A DNA stretch of 64,000 nt from JBCBDX01 sp039815825 (GTDB lineage: Bacteria; Pseudomonadota; Alphaproteobacteria; Rhizobiales; Rhizobiaceae). Shown piece by piece: positions 34,447 to 42,559 of this stretch (position 1 is the first letter of the stretch; the number at the start of each line of letters is the position of its first letter). The DNA lies in the NCBI GenBank assembly GCA_039815825.1, contig JBCBYO010000004.1, positions 1 through 64,000 on the forward strand, given 5' to 3'. The notes below the pieces were generated by a model. The model did not search any database. It was not told the DNA's origin and saw only the letters and a list, made by a program, of their open reading frames with translations. The position numbers and the translations under genes were made by a program.

Positions 34447-35434
34447 AGGGTTCTCGCAACGTTGGAAGGATTTTCCAGATTATATCATCGGCATCACCAA
34501 AGAGATTTGGGAAGATCGCGGTGTTGGTACCCTGAACCATTACTATGCGCCGGATATCCCTGTGCGTTCGCCGATGGGGATACAGCGGGGCAATCAGCAA
34601 GTGATTGCGTCGACCATGGCGACAATTGATGAGTTTCCAGACCGTGAGCTCTTCGGCGAAGATGTCATTTGGTCTGGTGATGCGGAGGGCGGATTTTTAT
34701 CCTCGCACCGCTTGCTGACACGTGCCACGCATACAAATGACGGGGCATTTGGTCCCGCGTCTGGCAAACAGTTTAAGGTCTATGTGATCGCCGATTGCGC
34801 TGCGAAGAACGATACGATCTTCGATGAGTGGCTGGTGCGCGACTATGGCGGCATCGTTCGCCAACTTGGCATGGACCCGAAGGACTATGCGGCGCTGCTA
34901 ATCGAGCGCGAAGGCGGCCCGGCAAACTGCGCCAAGCCTTTTACGCCGGATATGGATGTAGATGGCGGCTACCACGGCACCGGCAATGACAACCAGTGGG
35001 GCGTGCGGTACGCCGACTTGCTGACGCGTTTGATGGACAAGGACTTCGACCTGATCCGCTCTCACTATGACCGTGCCGTGCTGTCGGAATATGCCGGGGG
35101 ACGCTCGGGCGTTTCTTATGATGCGGTAGAGCAGTTTTGGGTTGGCCTTCGCTCATCATTTCCAAATGCTGAGTTTAAAATTCACCACCGGATTGGCCTT
35201 GATGCCGATATGTTGCCACCGCGCACAGCCTTGCGTTGGTCGCTCGATGGCAAACATGAGGGATGGGGCTCATTTGGCGCGCCAACGGGGGCGCACGTTC
35301 ACATCATGGGCATGTGCCACGCTGAGTTCGGCCCCTATGTTGCGCCGGGCGTTGAGCAAGACGCAACGGTCAGACGCGAATGGGCGCTTTATGATGAAGT
35401 GGCGATCTGGAAACAGATTTTGATGCAGGCCTGA
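34424..35434 (+). CDS. SnoaL/NTF2-like protein, divergent paralogue 3
   Basis: 336 residues (332 if ATG 34436 is used; AAGGA at 34418 is too close to the first ATG and rather far from the second). It is less similar to the other two but shows the same double-domain plan: GVGTLNHYYAPDIPVRSPMG and FDEWLVRDYGGIVRQLGMDP in the first half, FDLIRSHYDRAV and EQFWVGLRSSFPNAEFKIHHRIG in the second. The central DEWLVRDYGGIVRQLG segment is known from SnoaL-like polyketide-cyclase relatives. It overlaps paralogue 2 by 23 bases and is followed 18 bases later by the MetE-like gene. Function unknown; an enzyme acting on the imported substrate is inferred. Confidence 0.72.
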   Translation: MGRAMPVKGFSQRWKDFPDYIIGITKEIWEDRGVGTLNHYYAPDIPVRSPMGIQRGNQQVIASTMATIDEFPDRELFGEDVIWSGDAEGGFLSSHRLLTRATHTNDGAFGPASGKQFKVYVIADCAAKNDTIFDEWLVRDYGGIVRQLGMDPKDYAALLIEREGGPANCAKPFTPDMDVDGGYHGTGNDNQWGVRYADLLTRLMDKDFDLIRSHYDRAVLSEYAGGRSGVSYDAVEQFWVGLRSSFPNAEFKIHHRIGLDADMLPPRTALRWSLDGKHEGWGSFGAPTGAHVHIMGMCHAEFGPYVAPGVEQDATVRREWALYDEVAIWKQILMQA

Positions 35435-35452
35435 TTTTTTGGGGGAAACACC

Positions 35453-36580
35453 ATGACGAACATTCACACAACGCATGTCGGCTCCCTGCCGCGCTCACAA
35501 AAAGTGGTCGACTATATTTTCGCCCGCGAGAAGGGCGAAGCCTATGACGAAGCAGCTTTTGATGCTGCTATGACCGAAGCGGTTGACGAGACGGTTCGCA
35601 AACAGGTTGAGGCCGGCATCCATTATGTGTCGGATGGGGAAACGTCCAAGATCTCATACGCGACGTATGTGAAGGACCGCTATACCGGCTTTGACGGCGA
35701 CAGCCCGCGCAATGCGCCTGCTGACCTGAAGATGTTTCCATCGTTTCTAGAGCGACTGAAGGATGATGGCGGCACACCAACCTACGCGCGCCCGATGTGT
35801 GTGGGTGAAGTGAAGTCGAAAGGGCAGGGCGAACTGGAAAAGGACATTGCAAACCTAAAGGCGGCGATGGAAAAGCACGGTGCGACCGGCGGCTTTATGA
35901 ACGCGGCATCACCCGGTGTTATTTCCTTGTTCCTTCAGAACGACTTTTATCCCAACCGCGAAGCTTATTTGGCGGCGCTGGCTGATGCGATGAAGGACGA
36001 ATATGAGACGATTGTAGGCGCCGGTTTGCGCCTGCAACTGGATTGCCCTGACTTGGCGTTGTCGCGCCATATGCTGTTCACCGATTTGTCTGATGAGGAG
36101 TTCGTCAAAATTGCCGACATGCATGTTGAGGCGTTGAACCATGCGTTGCAAAATGTACCGCAGGAAATGGTGCGCGTTCACATTTGCTGGGGCAATTATG
36201 AAGGCCCGCATGTGTGCGATATTTCCATGGATAAGGTCTTCTCAACCTTGATGAGCACCAAGGCGCGCGCGGTCCTTTTCGAGACTTCCAATCCGCGCCA
36301 CGCGCATGAGTGGACCGTGTTCCGCGATCGCAAATCCGAAATCCCGGACGACAAAATCCTTGTCCCGGGCGTCATCGATTCCACAACGAACTTTGTGGAG
36401 CATCCTGAAGTTGTGGCTCAGCGCATTGAGCGCTTCACCAACATTGTCGGCGCCGAACGCGTTGTTGCGGGATCGGATTGCGGCTTTGGGACTTTTGCCG
36501 GCTTTGGTGCGGTCGATCCTGAGATCGCCTATGCCAAGTTGGCGGCCTTGTCGGAAGGTGCTGCCATCGCTTCTGCATGA
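35453..36580 (+). CDS. MetE-core-like zinc methyltransferase family protein
   Basis: 375 residues, equal to only the C-terminal catalytic half of cobalamin-independent methionine synthase. It starts THVGSLPRSQKVVDY, as is usual for stand-alone members. All four zinc ligands can be picked out: His and Cys in VRVHICWGNYEG, Glu in AVLFETSNP and Cys in VAGSDCGFGTF. Stand-alone proteins of this kind include methionine synthases with other methyl donors and enzymes of unrelated catabolic pathways, such as epoxyalkane:coenzyme M transferase. Its place at the end of the SnoaL/ABC operon suggests a catabolic alkyl- or thiol-transfer step. The folate-binding N-terminal half of MetE is absent. Confidence 0.82.
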   Translation: MTNIHTTHVGSLPRSQKVVDYIFAREKGEAYDEAAFDAAMTEAVDETVRKQVEAGIHYVSDGETSKISYATYVKDRYTGFDGDSPRNAPADLKMFPSFLERLKDDGGTPTYARPMCVGEVKSKGQGELEKDIANLKAAMEKHGATGGFMNAASPGVISLFLQNDFYPNREAYLAALADAMKDEYETIVGAGLRLQLDCPDLALSRHMLFTDLSDEEFVKIADMHVEALNHALQNVPQEMVRVHICWGNYEGPHVCDISMDKVFSTLMSTKARAVLFETSNPRHAHEWTVFRDRKSEIPDDKILVPGVIDSTTNFVEHPEVVAQRIERFTNIVGAERVVAGSDCGFGTFAGFGAVDPEIAYAKLAALSEGAAIASA

Positions 36581-36649
36581 ACGGGTCGCGCGGCCTTTTC
36601 AACTGGCAATCGCCTCCTTAAATGTCGGGCAAAGACGATGGGGAACCGC

Positions 36650-37771
36650 ATGGCGACGCTTTCAAAAGAAACAATCCTGGCCGAATTGGCCAAGCTTTCA
36701 CCGCCAGGCGACGCGAAAGATATCGTCGCCCAGGGTATGGTGTCGGACATTTTCATCAAGGATGGCGCTGTCAGTTTTTCAATCAGCGTACCTGCTGACC
36801 GTGCCGCGCAGTTGGAGCCTATGCGACTTTCCGCGCAGCGTGCTATCGAAGCGATTGATGGTGTGCAAAAGGTGATGGTTGTCTTGACGGCTGAGCGTCA
36901 GGGCGGCGCTAACACGGCCCAACCAGCGCCAAAGGCGCCCCCACAACAAGGCAAGCCCTCCGGCAAAGCCGGTGTGCCGGGCATTAAACACATCATCGCT
37001 GTGGCCTCTGGTAAAGGCGGCGTGGGCAAATCCACCAGCGCCGTCAATATCGCGTTGGCGCTGTCGTCGCTTGGTCAAAAAGTCGGACTTCTGGACGCCG
37101 ATGTGTATGGTCCGTCGCTACCGCGCATGATCGGGTTGAAAGATCAAAAGCCGACATCGGAAGGCCGCTTAATCCACCCGCTGGTGGGCTATGGCCTTAA
37201 AGTGATGTCCATCGGGTTTTTGGTGGAAGAAGAAACGCCGATGGTCTGGCGTGGACCCATGGTGATTTCTGCACTGACCCAAATGCTGCGCGAAGTTATG
37301 TGGGGTGAGTTGGATGTGCTTGTTGTCGACATGCCACCCGGTACCGGTGATGCGCAATTGACGATGTCGCAACAGGTGCCTTTGTCAGGTGCAGTCATTA
37401 TCTCGACACCGCAGGATATTGCGCTGCTTGATGCACGCAAAGGGTTGAACATGTTCAACAAGGTGGATGTGCCTATTCTCGGCATCGTTGAGAACATGAG
37501 CTATTTCCTCTGCCCATCTTGCGGTGAGCGTTCAGATATTTTTGGCCATGGTGGTGCGCGCGAGGAAGCTGAAAAACTTGGCGTGCCGTTCCTTGGGGAA
37601 GTGCCACTGCATATGGAAATTCGTACCAATGCTGATGCAGGCACGCCTGTGGTCGCTTCGTTACCAGAAAGTGCACACACGGCCGCCTATGAGAACATTG
37701 CAGCGGCGGTTTTGGACCAGTTGTTGGCCAGTGAAAACCAACGCGCCACGCCTGAAATTGTATTCGAATAG
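36650..37771 (+). CDS. mrp: Mrp/ApbC (NBP35-type) iron-sulfur carrier ATPase
   Basis: About 373 residues. An N-terminal MIP18/DUF59-like domain (about 1-85) is followed by a Pro/Ala/Gln-rich linker and a deviant Walker A P-loop (VASGKGGVGKSTSAVNIALAL). DVYGPSLPRMIG and the CxxC of YFLCPSCGERSDIFG, which bridges a [4Fe-4S] cluster in the dimer, are both present. It delivers Fe-S clusters to target proteins in the cytoplasm. ATG 36650 follows GGGGA; ATG 36638 is less likely. It is a housekeeping gene and probably not part of the preceding catabolic operon, although it is on the same strand. Confidence 0.93.
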   Translation: MATLSKETILAELAKLSPPGDAKDIVAQGMVSDIFIKDGAVSFSISVPADRAAQLEPMRLSAQRAIEAIDGVQKVMVVLTAERQGGANTAQPAPKAPPQQGKPSGKAGVPGIKHIIAVASGKGGVGKSTSAVNIALALSSLGQKVGLLDADVYGPSLPRMIGLKDQKPTSEGRLIHPLVGYGLKVMSIGFLVEEETPMVWRGPMVISALTQMLREVMWGELDVLVVDMPPGTGDAQLTMSQQVPLSGAVIISTPQDIALLDARKGLNMFNKVDVPILGIVENMSYFLCPSCGERSDIFGHGGAREEAEKLGVPFLGEVPLHMEIRTNADAGTPVVASLPESAHTAAYENIAAAVLDQLLASENQRATPEIVFE

Positions 37772-37847
37772 TCCCCTTGAAAGATTTGGTTTGCGCCGCG
37801 CGTCAAAATGAGATTGAAGCGCGCTTTGCACCAACCGGAACACGTCC

Positions 37848-38732
37848 ATGTCTGCTTATGTCCTAACCGTCCAATGCCAATCGATGCGCGGCATCGTTGC
37901 GGCCATCGCGCACTTTCTTGCAGAGCATGAGTGTAATATTACCGACTCCTCGCAGTTCGATGATCCATCGACAGGATCGTTTTTTATGCGGGTTAGTTTT
38001 GTGTCTGAAGGCGGTGCCAGCGCCGACAAGCTGGCTGACGATTTCGCCAAGACCGCAGCCGATTTTGGGATGACTTACCAGCTCCATGATCCCGAGACGC
38101 CGACGAAGGTGCTCATCATGGTTTCTCGTTTTGGCCATTGTCTCAATGACATGCTTTATCGCTGGCGGATCGGGGCATTGCCCATCGATATTGTTGGCGT
38201 TGTCTCCAACCATTTTGACTATCAAAAGCTCGTGGCGAACCATGATATCCCATTCCACCACATTCAGGTGACCAAGGAAAACAAGGTGGAAGCAGAGGCC
38301 AAGCTCCTCGAGGTGGTCGACAATTCTGGTGCTGAGTTGGTTGTGTTGGCGCGTTACATGCAGGTGTTATCTGACGCGCTGTGCAGCAAGATGGCTGGAC
38401 GGATTATCAATATCCACCATTCCTTCCTGCCCAGTTTCAAAGGCGCCAACCCGTACAAGCAGGCCTACCAGCGTGGGGTGAAGCTCATCGGTGCGACAGC
38501 GCATTATGTGACGGCAGACCTTGATGAGGGGCCGATCATTGAGCAAGAGACCGCGCGGGTGACCCATGCGCAAAGCGCGAGCGACTACGTGTCGATCGGG
38601 CGTGATGTGGAAAGCCAGGTCTTAGCGCGCGCCGTGCATGCCCACGTACAGCACCGCACATTCATCAACGGTAACCGCGTGGTTGTGTTCCCAGCTAGCC
38701 CTGGAGCCTTCGCATCGGCCCGCATGGGGTAG
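37848..38732 (+). CDS. purU: Formyltetrahydrofolate deformylase
   Basis: 294 residues: an N-terminal ACT domain (about 1-80, VLTVQCQSMRGIVAAIAHFLAEHECNI) and a formyl-transferase domain with the catalytic Asn-His-Asp pattern in IINIHHSFLPSFKGANPYKQAYQRG and AHYVTADLDEGPIIEQ. PurU hydrolyses 10-formyl-THF to formate and THF, balancing one-carbon units. Alphaproteobacteria use it with demethylation pathways that charge THF. It lies 1.3 kb after the MetE-like gene, which is suggestive but not proof of a link. The start ATG has no strong ribosome site. Confidence 0.94.
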   Translation: MSAYVLTVQCQSMRGIVAAIAHFLAEHECNITDSSQFDDPSTGSFFMRVSFVSEGGASADKLADDFAKTAADFGMTYQLHDPETPTKVLIMVSRFGHCLNDMLYRWRIGALPIDIVGVVSNHFDYQKLVANHDIPFHHIQVTKENKVEAEAKLLEVVDNSGAELVVLARYMQVLSDALCSKMAGRIINIHHSFLPSFKGANPYKQAYQRGVKLIGATAHYVTADLDEGPIIEQETARVTHAQSASDYVSIGRDVESQVLARAVHAHVQHRTFINGNRVVVFPASPGAFASARMG

Positions 38733-38774
38733 CAGGCCGTTAAATCAGCGATTTGTTTGCGAAATGCACACACG

Positions 38775-38792
38775 CTGACATGCCATTGTCAT
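38775..38792 (+). promoter_or_regulatory. Pho box (PhoB site) before the DUF1045-phnM-phnN operon
   Basis: CTGACAT-GCCA-TTGTCAT consists of two 7-base repeats, each one mismatch from CTGTCAT, separated by 4 bases, which is the exact geometry of a PhoB half-site pair. It lies 36 bases before the ATG of the first phosphonate gene. Induction under phosphate starvation is inferred. Confidence 0.7.
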
Positions 38793-38828
38793 AGTTTGGG
38801 GTGAAATGCGGCCGCAAGGGACCTCCTG

Positions 38829-39509
38829 ATGCGCTATGCAATTTATTATACGCCGGTGCGCGACCATCCGTTGACGCAAGCGGCAGCCAATTGGCTTGGC
38901 CGAGATGCGTTTGGACATCTGGGACACGTCGATCCCCATGGTTTTGATCATTTTGTCAGTTCGCCGCGCCGCTACGGTTTTCATGGGACCTTGAAAGCGC
39001 CGTTTCGCCTAGCTCAAGCTGTCACGGAAGACGAGTTGGTTGAGGCTTTTGACGCGTTTCTTGCACGGCCCCGACAGGTGCCGAACGTCATGTTCGAAGT
39101 GGGTGAACTGGGCGCGTTCTTAGCTTTGGTTCCTCAAAAAGGGCAAAGCGACGATTTGGCCTTGCTTGCACGTGATTGTCTGGTGGACTTTGAACCTTTT
39201 CGTGCGCCTTTGACCGATGCCGAAATTGAGCGCCGCAAACCAAACGCGCTCTCCGAAAACCAAAGAGCGCATCTTCATCGTTATGGCTATCCTTATGTCC
39301 TCGATGAGTTTCGGTTCCATATGACCTTGAGCAATGCAGTCGATGACGAAACTAAGCGACAGGAAATGCTTGACCTCTTGGTTGATCGTTTTGCGCCGCT
39401 TTTGGTGGAGCCGCTTGCGATGAACGCGTTGGCGATTTTTGTTGAAAGGGAACCAGGCGCTGACTTCGAAGTGCTTCAAATCGGCGAGCTAACCGCGGCC
39501 GATAAATAG
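38829..39509 (+). CDS. DUF1045 protein of phosphonate operons (2H phosphoesterase-like)
   Basis: 226 residues of the DUF1045/PhnP-associated family found in alphaproteobacterial phn operons. Two HxT motifs of the 2H phosphoesterase superfamily are visible: HGTLKAPF near residue 54 and HMTLSNAV near residue 164. This suggests hydrolysis or ligation of a cyclic phosphate, which fits the cyclic ribose phosphate intermediate of C-P lyase metabolism, but activity is not established. It is first gene of a three-gene operon with phnM (21 bases later) and phnN, behind a Pho box. Confidence 0.82.
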   Translation: MRYAIYYTPVRDHPLTQAAANWLGRDAFGHLGHVDPHGFDHFVSSPRRYGFHGTLKAPFRLAQAVTEDELVEAFDAFLARPRQVPNVMFEVGELGAFLALVPQKGQSDDLALLARDCLVDFEPFRAPLTDAEIERRKPNALSENQRAHLHRYGYPYVLDEFRFHMTLSNAVDDETKRQEMLDLLVDRFAPLLVEPLAMNALAIFVEREPGADFEVLQIGELTAADK

Positions 39510-39530
39510 TTTTAGTTGGGTGGAATTATC

Positions 39531-40670
39531 ATGACACAGCATGTGCTGACCAATGCACGTATCGTCCTTGAAGAAGATGTCATTCATGGAACGATCGTCT
39601 TTAGGGATGGCGTTATCCAGGAAGTGACCGAAGAGGTCAGTGCAGTCGGCGAAGACATGGATGGGGATTATGTGATCCCCGGTTTGATCGAGCTCCATAC
39701 AGACCATCTGGAAAGCCACTATGCGCCGCGCCCGGGTGTGCGCTGGAACTTGACTGCCGCAATTCAATCGCATGACAGCCAGATCGCGTCATCGGGCATC
39801 ACGACGGTATTCGATTGTTTGCGCCTCGGTTCTGATGAAGATGGCGGTTTTGAAAAGGGCGAAATGCGCGCCATGTCCATGGCCATCCAAAACGCGCAGG
39901 CTGAAGGGCGCTTGCGCGCGGAACATAAAATCCATCTACGCTGCGAGGTCTCGGCGGCAGATGTCCTCGATCATTTTGAGGAGTTTGAAGCTGATGAGGC
40001 TGTGGGCTTGGTTTCGTTGATGGACCATGCGCCCGGACAGCGACAATTCCAGACCATGGACCAGTATGAGCTCTACTATAAGACCAAACGGGGTTTGACC
40101 GATGAGCAGTTTGCCGAATTCGTAAAGCGGCGGCAGGCTCAATCTGCCCTTTATTCCGACAAGCACCGCCGCGCGCTCGTCGCGCGTTGCAATGCGCGCA
40201 ATATTGCCATGGCGAGCCATGATGATGCGACACTTGATCATGTCGAAGAGAGCAAGGGGTTTGGTGTCACGGTGGCTGAGTTCCCCACTACCATTGATGC
40301 AGCCGCTGCATCGCATGAAGCGGGGATGGGTGTTTTGATGGGTGCGCCAAATGTTGTGCGCGGCCGGTCTCACTCCGGCAACATTGCCGCGCGAACGCTG
40401 GCGGAGGCGGATGTGCTCGATGTCCTTTCATCTGACTATGTGCCGTTTAGCCTCGTGCACGCGCCTTTCATCTTGGCCGATACGATTGAGCACTTCAATT
40501 TGGCCAAAGCCATTGCGCTTGTCACATCAAACCCTGCACGAACCGTCGGCCTGCATGACCGCGGCCGCCTTGAAGTGGGGCTTCGCGCTGACATGGCCCG
40601 TGTTCGTCGCCAGCTGGGCGATGTGCCGGTGGTTGCCGCTGTATGGCGCGATGGTCATCGGGTGGCCTGA
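39531..40670 (+). CDS. phnM: PhnM, alkylphosphonate triphosphate diphosphatase
   Basis: About 379 residues, amidohydrolase superfamily. Metal-binding motif HTDHLESH (in VIPGLIELHTDHLESHYAPRPGVRW) is near the N-terminus; HLRCEVS, MDHAPGQRQF, ASHDDATLDHV and LSSDYVPFSL follow. PhnM removes diphosphate from alpha-D-ribose 1-methylphosphonate 5-triphosphate in the C-P lyase pathway. ATG 39531 with GGGTGG upstream is preferred to the TTG at 39516. The C-terminus overlaps nothing and phnN begins 20 bases later. No phnGHIJKL genes are in the window, so its substrate must come from genes elsewhere if the pathway is complete. Confidence 0.93.
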   Translation: MTQHVLTNARIVLEEDVIHGTIVFRDGVIQEVTEEVSAVGEDMDGDYVIPGLIELHTDHLESHYAPRPGVRWNLTAAIQSHDSQIASSGITTVFDCLRLGSDEDGGFEKGEMRAMSMAIQNAQAEGRLRAEHKIHLRCEVSAADVLDHFEEFEADEAVGLVSLMDHAPGQRQFQTMDQYELYYKTKRGLTDEQFAEFVKRRQAQSALYSDKHRRALVARCNARNIAMASHDDATLDHVEESKGFGVTVAEFPTTIDAAAASHEAGMGVLMGAPNVVRGRSHSGNIAARTLAEADVLDVLSSDYVPFSLVHAPFILADTIEHFNLAKAIALVTSNPARTVGLHDRGRLEVGLRADMARVRRQLGDVPVVAAVWRDGHRVA

Positions 40671-40690
40671 GGCAGAGTTGCGGTTGCGAG

Positions 40691-41275
40691 ATGGAAAAAA
40701 GCGGCGTCCTGTTTGTTTTCACCGGCCCCTCGGGCTCCGGCAAAGACAGTTTGATCAACTGGCTTAGGAGCCGTTTGGCTGATGATCCATCGATGCATTT
40801 TGTCCGCCGCGTCATTACGCGCGATGATGGCGGCAATGAAGAGCATGATTGTGTTACCCGCGAAGTTTTTGAAGAAAAACGCATTGCCGGTGCCTATGCC
40901 GTTACGTGGGAAGCGCATGGACTTTCGTACGGAATCCCGGCAGCAGTTCTGACACATACAGCGTCCGGCGGGCATGCGATCATGAACGGATCGCGCCGGG
41001 CTTTGCCGGCGATCGCGTCTGTTTTCAAGGATTTGCAGGTGATCAACCTTCACGTTGCGCGCGAGATATTGGCCCAACGCCTTTTGGCGCGCGGGCGCGA
41101 GAGTGCAGAAGAGATATCAACCCGATTAGCTCGCCAAGCTGGCACCATCCCGACGGGCATTATGGTCACCCAATTGGACAATAGCGCCCACATCGATGAT
41201 GCGGGGCAAGCCGCGCTCGACATTATCGCGTCACGGCTTTCGTTGGACCACCTAAGGCAAGGTTCGACCGCCTGA
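40691..41275 (+). CDS. phnN: PhnN, ribose 1,5-bisphosphokinase
   Basis: 194 residues of the guanylate-kinase-like fold, with Walker A TGPSGSGKDSL at about 9-19, then RRVITRDDGGNEEHDCVTREVFEE and AVTWEAHGLSYGIP. PhnN phosphorylates ribose 1,5-bisphosphate to PRPP, the exit of the C-P lyase pathway into nucleotide metabolism. I start at ATG 40691; the frame is open upstream to 40643 but that part overlaps the end of phnM. It ends 2 bases before the end of the convergent PreA-like gene. Confidence 0.93.
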   Translation: MEKSGVLFVFTGPSGSGKDSLINWLRSRLADDPSMHFVRRVITRDDGGNEEHDCVTREVFEEKRIAGAYAVTWEAHGLSYGIPAAVLTHTASGGHAIMNGSRRALPAIASVFKDLQVINLHVAREILAQRLLARGRESAEEISTRLARQAGTIPTGIMVTQLDNSAHIDDAGQAALDIIASRLSLDHLRQGSTA

Positions 41276-41277
41276 GC

Positions 41278-42375
41278 CTACGCTGATTTTGCGTATCCGC
41301 CATTATAGGCGTCACTTTTGCGTCGAACCTGCGCATGCTCGACAATCCGCGGACCGGCGAGGCCTCGGAATTCTTCGATCGAAGAAAAGCCTTTGCGTTC
41401 CATGAAGTCGGCCAGATCGTCTTTGAGCTCTTGGATAAGCTTGACGCCAACGCCGCCGCTTCCCTTCTCCTCCATTGCCGCCGTGCAGACTTGCAGATTG
41501 CCCGCGCCGTTCACGATGAAGTTAAACGCTTCGCGAAAACCCCTAATGCCGCCAATGCCGGATATTGATTTGTCAGGGTAGGCCTTTGAGATATCCGAGA
41601 CCCGCTGGAGCGCCTGCGGGAGGATCGCAAGGCCACCCAAACCACCGGACGTTACCAAGCCGTCCACTTCAACCTCAAATTTCATGGTTTCGGGATCCAT
41701 CAGCGGTAGGGACGGAAATGTATTGCAAAGCGAAATCGCCGCTGCGCCCGCTTCATATGCAGCGCCTGCTGCGTCGACGAGGGTTGACGTCGCAGGTGTC
41801 AGTTTCACCCATATCGGAACGTCAACGGCCGTTGTGACGGCGTGCAGGATCGAGCGGATAATCTCTTCATCATTGGCAATGTGAGCGCCCATATCTTTGC
41901 GGTCCATGTGTGGGCAGGACATATTTAGCTCAATTGCATCACATCCGACATCGACACAGGCCTTGGCCAATTTGCGCCAATTGTTCATTTCCTCAACGGT
42001 GCCGGCACCGGCCATGATCGACGCGATCAGCATCCGGTCGGGATAGGTATTCTTGATCTCTTCCAGATCGGGGAGCCATTGCTCGAGCGGCTGGTCGGAA
42101 ATCAGTTCCCAGTTCCAGGAAGAGTGTGAAACGGTATCTGCTCGTTTCATACGCGAGACGTAAGGTTTTACGTCGCTTGTGCGTTGGAAAATCGTTCGGG
42201 CTCCGGCAACATTTTCGACCGGGTGCAGACCGATGGTCTTGGTTACAACACCGCCCCAGCCAGCTTCGAAAGCCTTGAGGATTTTCTTCTTGCTTTCTGT
42301 TGGTGGCGCAGAGGCCAAAACGAATGGATTGACGAAATCAAGACCGGTAAAACTAGTTACTAGTGACGTTGCCAT
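41278..42375 (-). CDS. preA: PreA-like dihydropyrimidine dehydrogenase subunit lacking the ferredoxin tail
   Basis: 365 residues of the dihydroorotate/dihydropyrimidine dehydrogenase TIM barrel with FMN. Landmarks are NPFVLASAPPT, VTKTIGLHP, IELNMSCPHM, WVKLTPATSTLVDAAGAAYEAGA, and the phosphate site SGIGGIRGFREAFNFI. Usual PreA proteins are about 435 residues and end in two [4Fe-4S] motifs; here the protein stops before them and no CxxCxxC motif is present. Where mammalian DPD has GLACGQD with the catalytic Cys, this sequence reads GAHIAND. It may be an inactive remnant, a partner-dependent variant or a different flavoenzyme. No preT is in the window. It lies downstream of the pyrimidine operon, behind its terminator. 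Confidence 0.78.
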   Translation of the reverse strand: MATSLVTSFTGLDFVNPFVLASAPPTESKKKILKAFEAGWGGVVTKTIGLHPVENVAGARTIFQRTSDVKPYVSRMKRADTVSHSSWNWELISDQPLEQWLPDLEEIKNTYPDRMLIASIMAGAGTVEEMNNWRKLAKACVDVGCDAIELNMSCPHMDRKDMGAHIANDEEIIRSILHAVTTAVDVPIWVKLTPATSTLVDAAGAAYEAGAAAISLCNTFPSLPLMDPETMKFEVEVDGLVTSGGLGGLAILPQALQRVSDISKAYPDKSISGIGGIRGFREAFNFIVNGAGNLQVCTAAMEEKGSGGVGVKLIQELKDDLADFMERKGFSSIEEFRGLAGPRIVEHAQVRRKSDAYNGGYAKSA

Positions 42376-42468
42376 GGCATCCTCGGTAGGTTGACCGTTT
42401 CATAAACCAGCTCTGTTTCCTGTATTTGCGGTGCGGTTGAGCTGGCGGGTAATCTCAGCGTGCCATAT

Positions 42469-42484
42469 TTTATCAAAAGGTCAA
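42469..42484. promoter_or_regulatory. Possible second RutR-like box, upstream of preA
   Basis: On the minus strand TTGACCTTTTGATAAA matches the RutR consensus TTGACCA-NN-TGGTCAA at 11 of 14 positions. It lies about 95 bases before the preA ATG. Weaker than the box at 50594 and AT-rich, so chance is possible. Confidence 0.35.
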
Positions 42485-42510
42485 ATTTTTTCTTACGGCA
42501 CTCCGGCCAC

Positions 42511-42538
42511 AAAAAAGCCGGGGCAAAACCCCGGCTTT
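42511..42538 (-). terminator. Rho-independent terminator of the pyrimidine/ABC operon
   Basis: AAAGCCGGGG-caaaa-CCCCGGCTTT: a perfect 10-base-pair stem with a 5-base loop. Read on the minus strand it is followed by a run of six T. It lies 21 bases after the stop of the binding-protein gene and separates it from preA. Confidence 0.92.
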
Positions 42539-42559
42539 CCAATGTCGTTGGAGGCGGTC

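Noticed and set aside
41278..41300. A frameshift hiding the PreA ferredoxin domain
   Set aside because: Only 2 bases separate preA from the end of phnN on the other strand, so there is no unread sequence that could encode the missing 70 residues.
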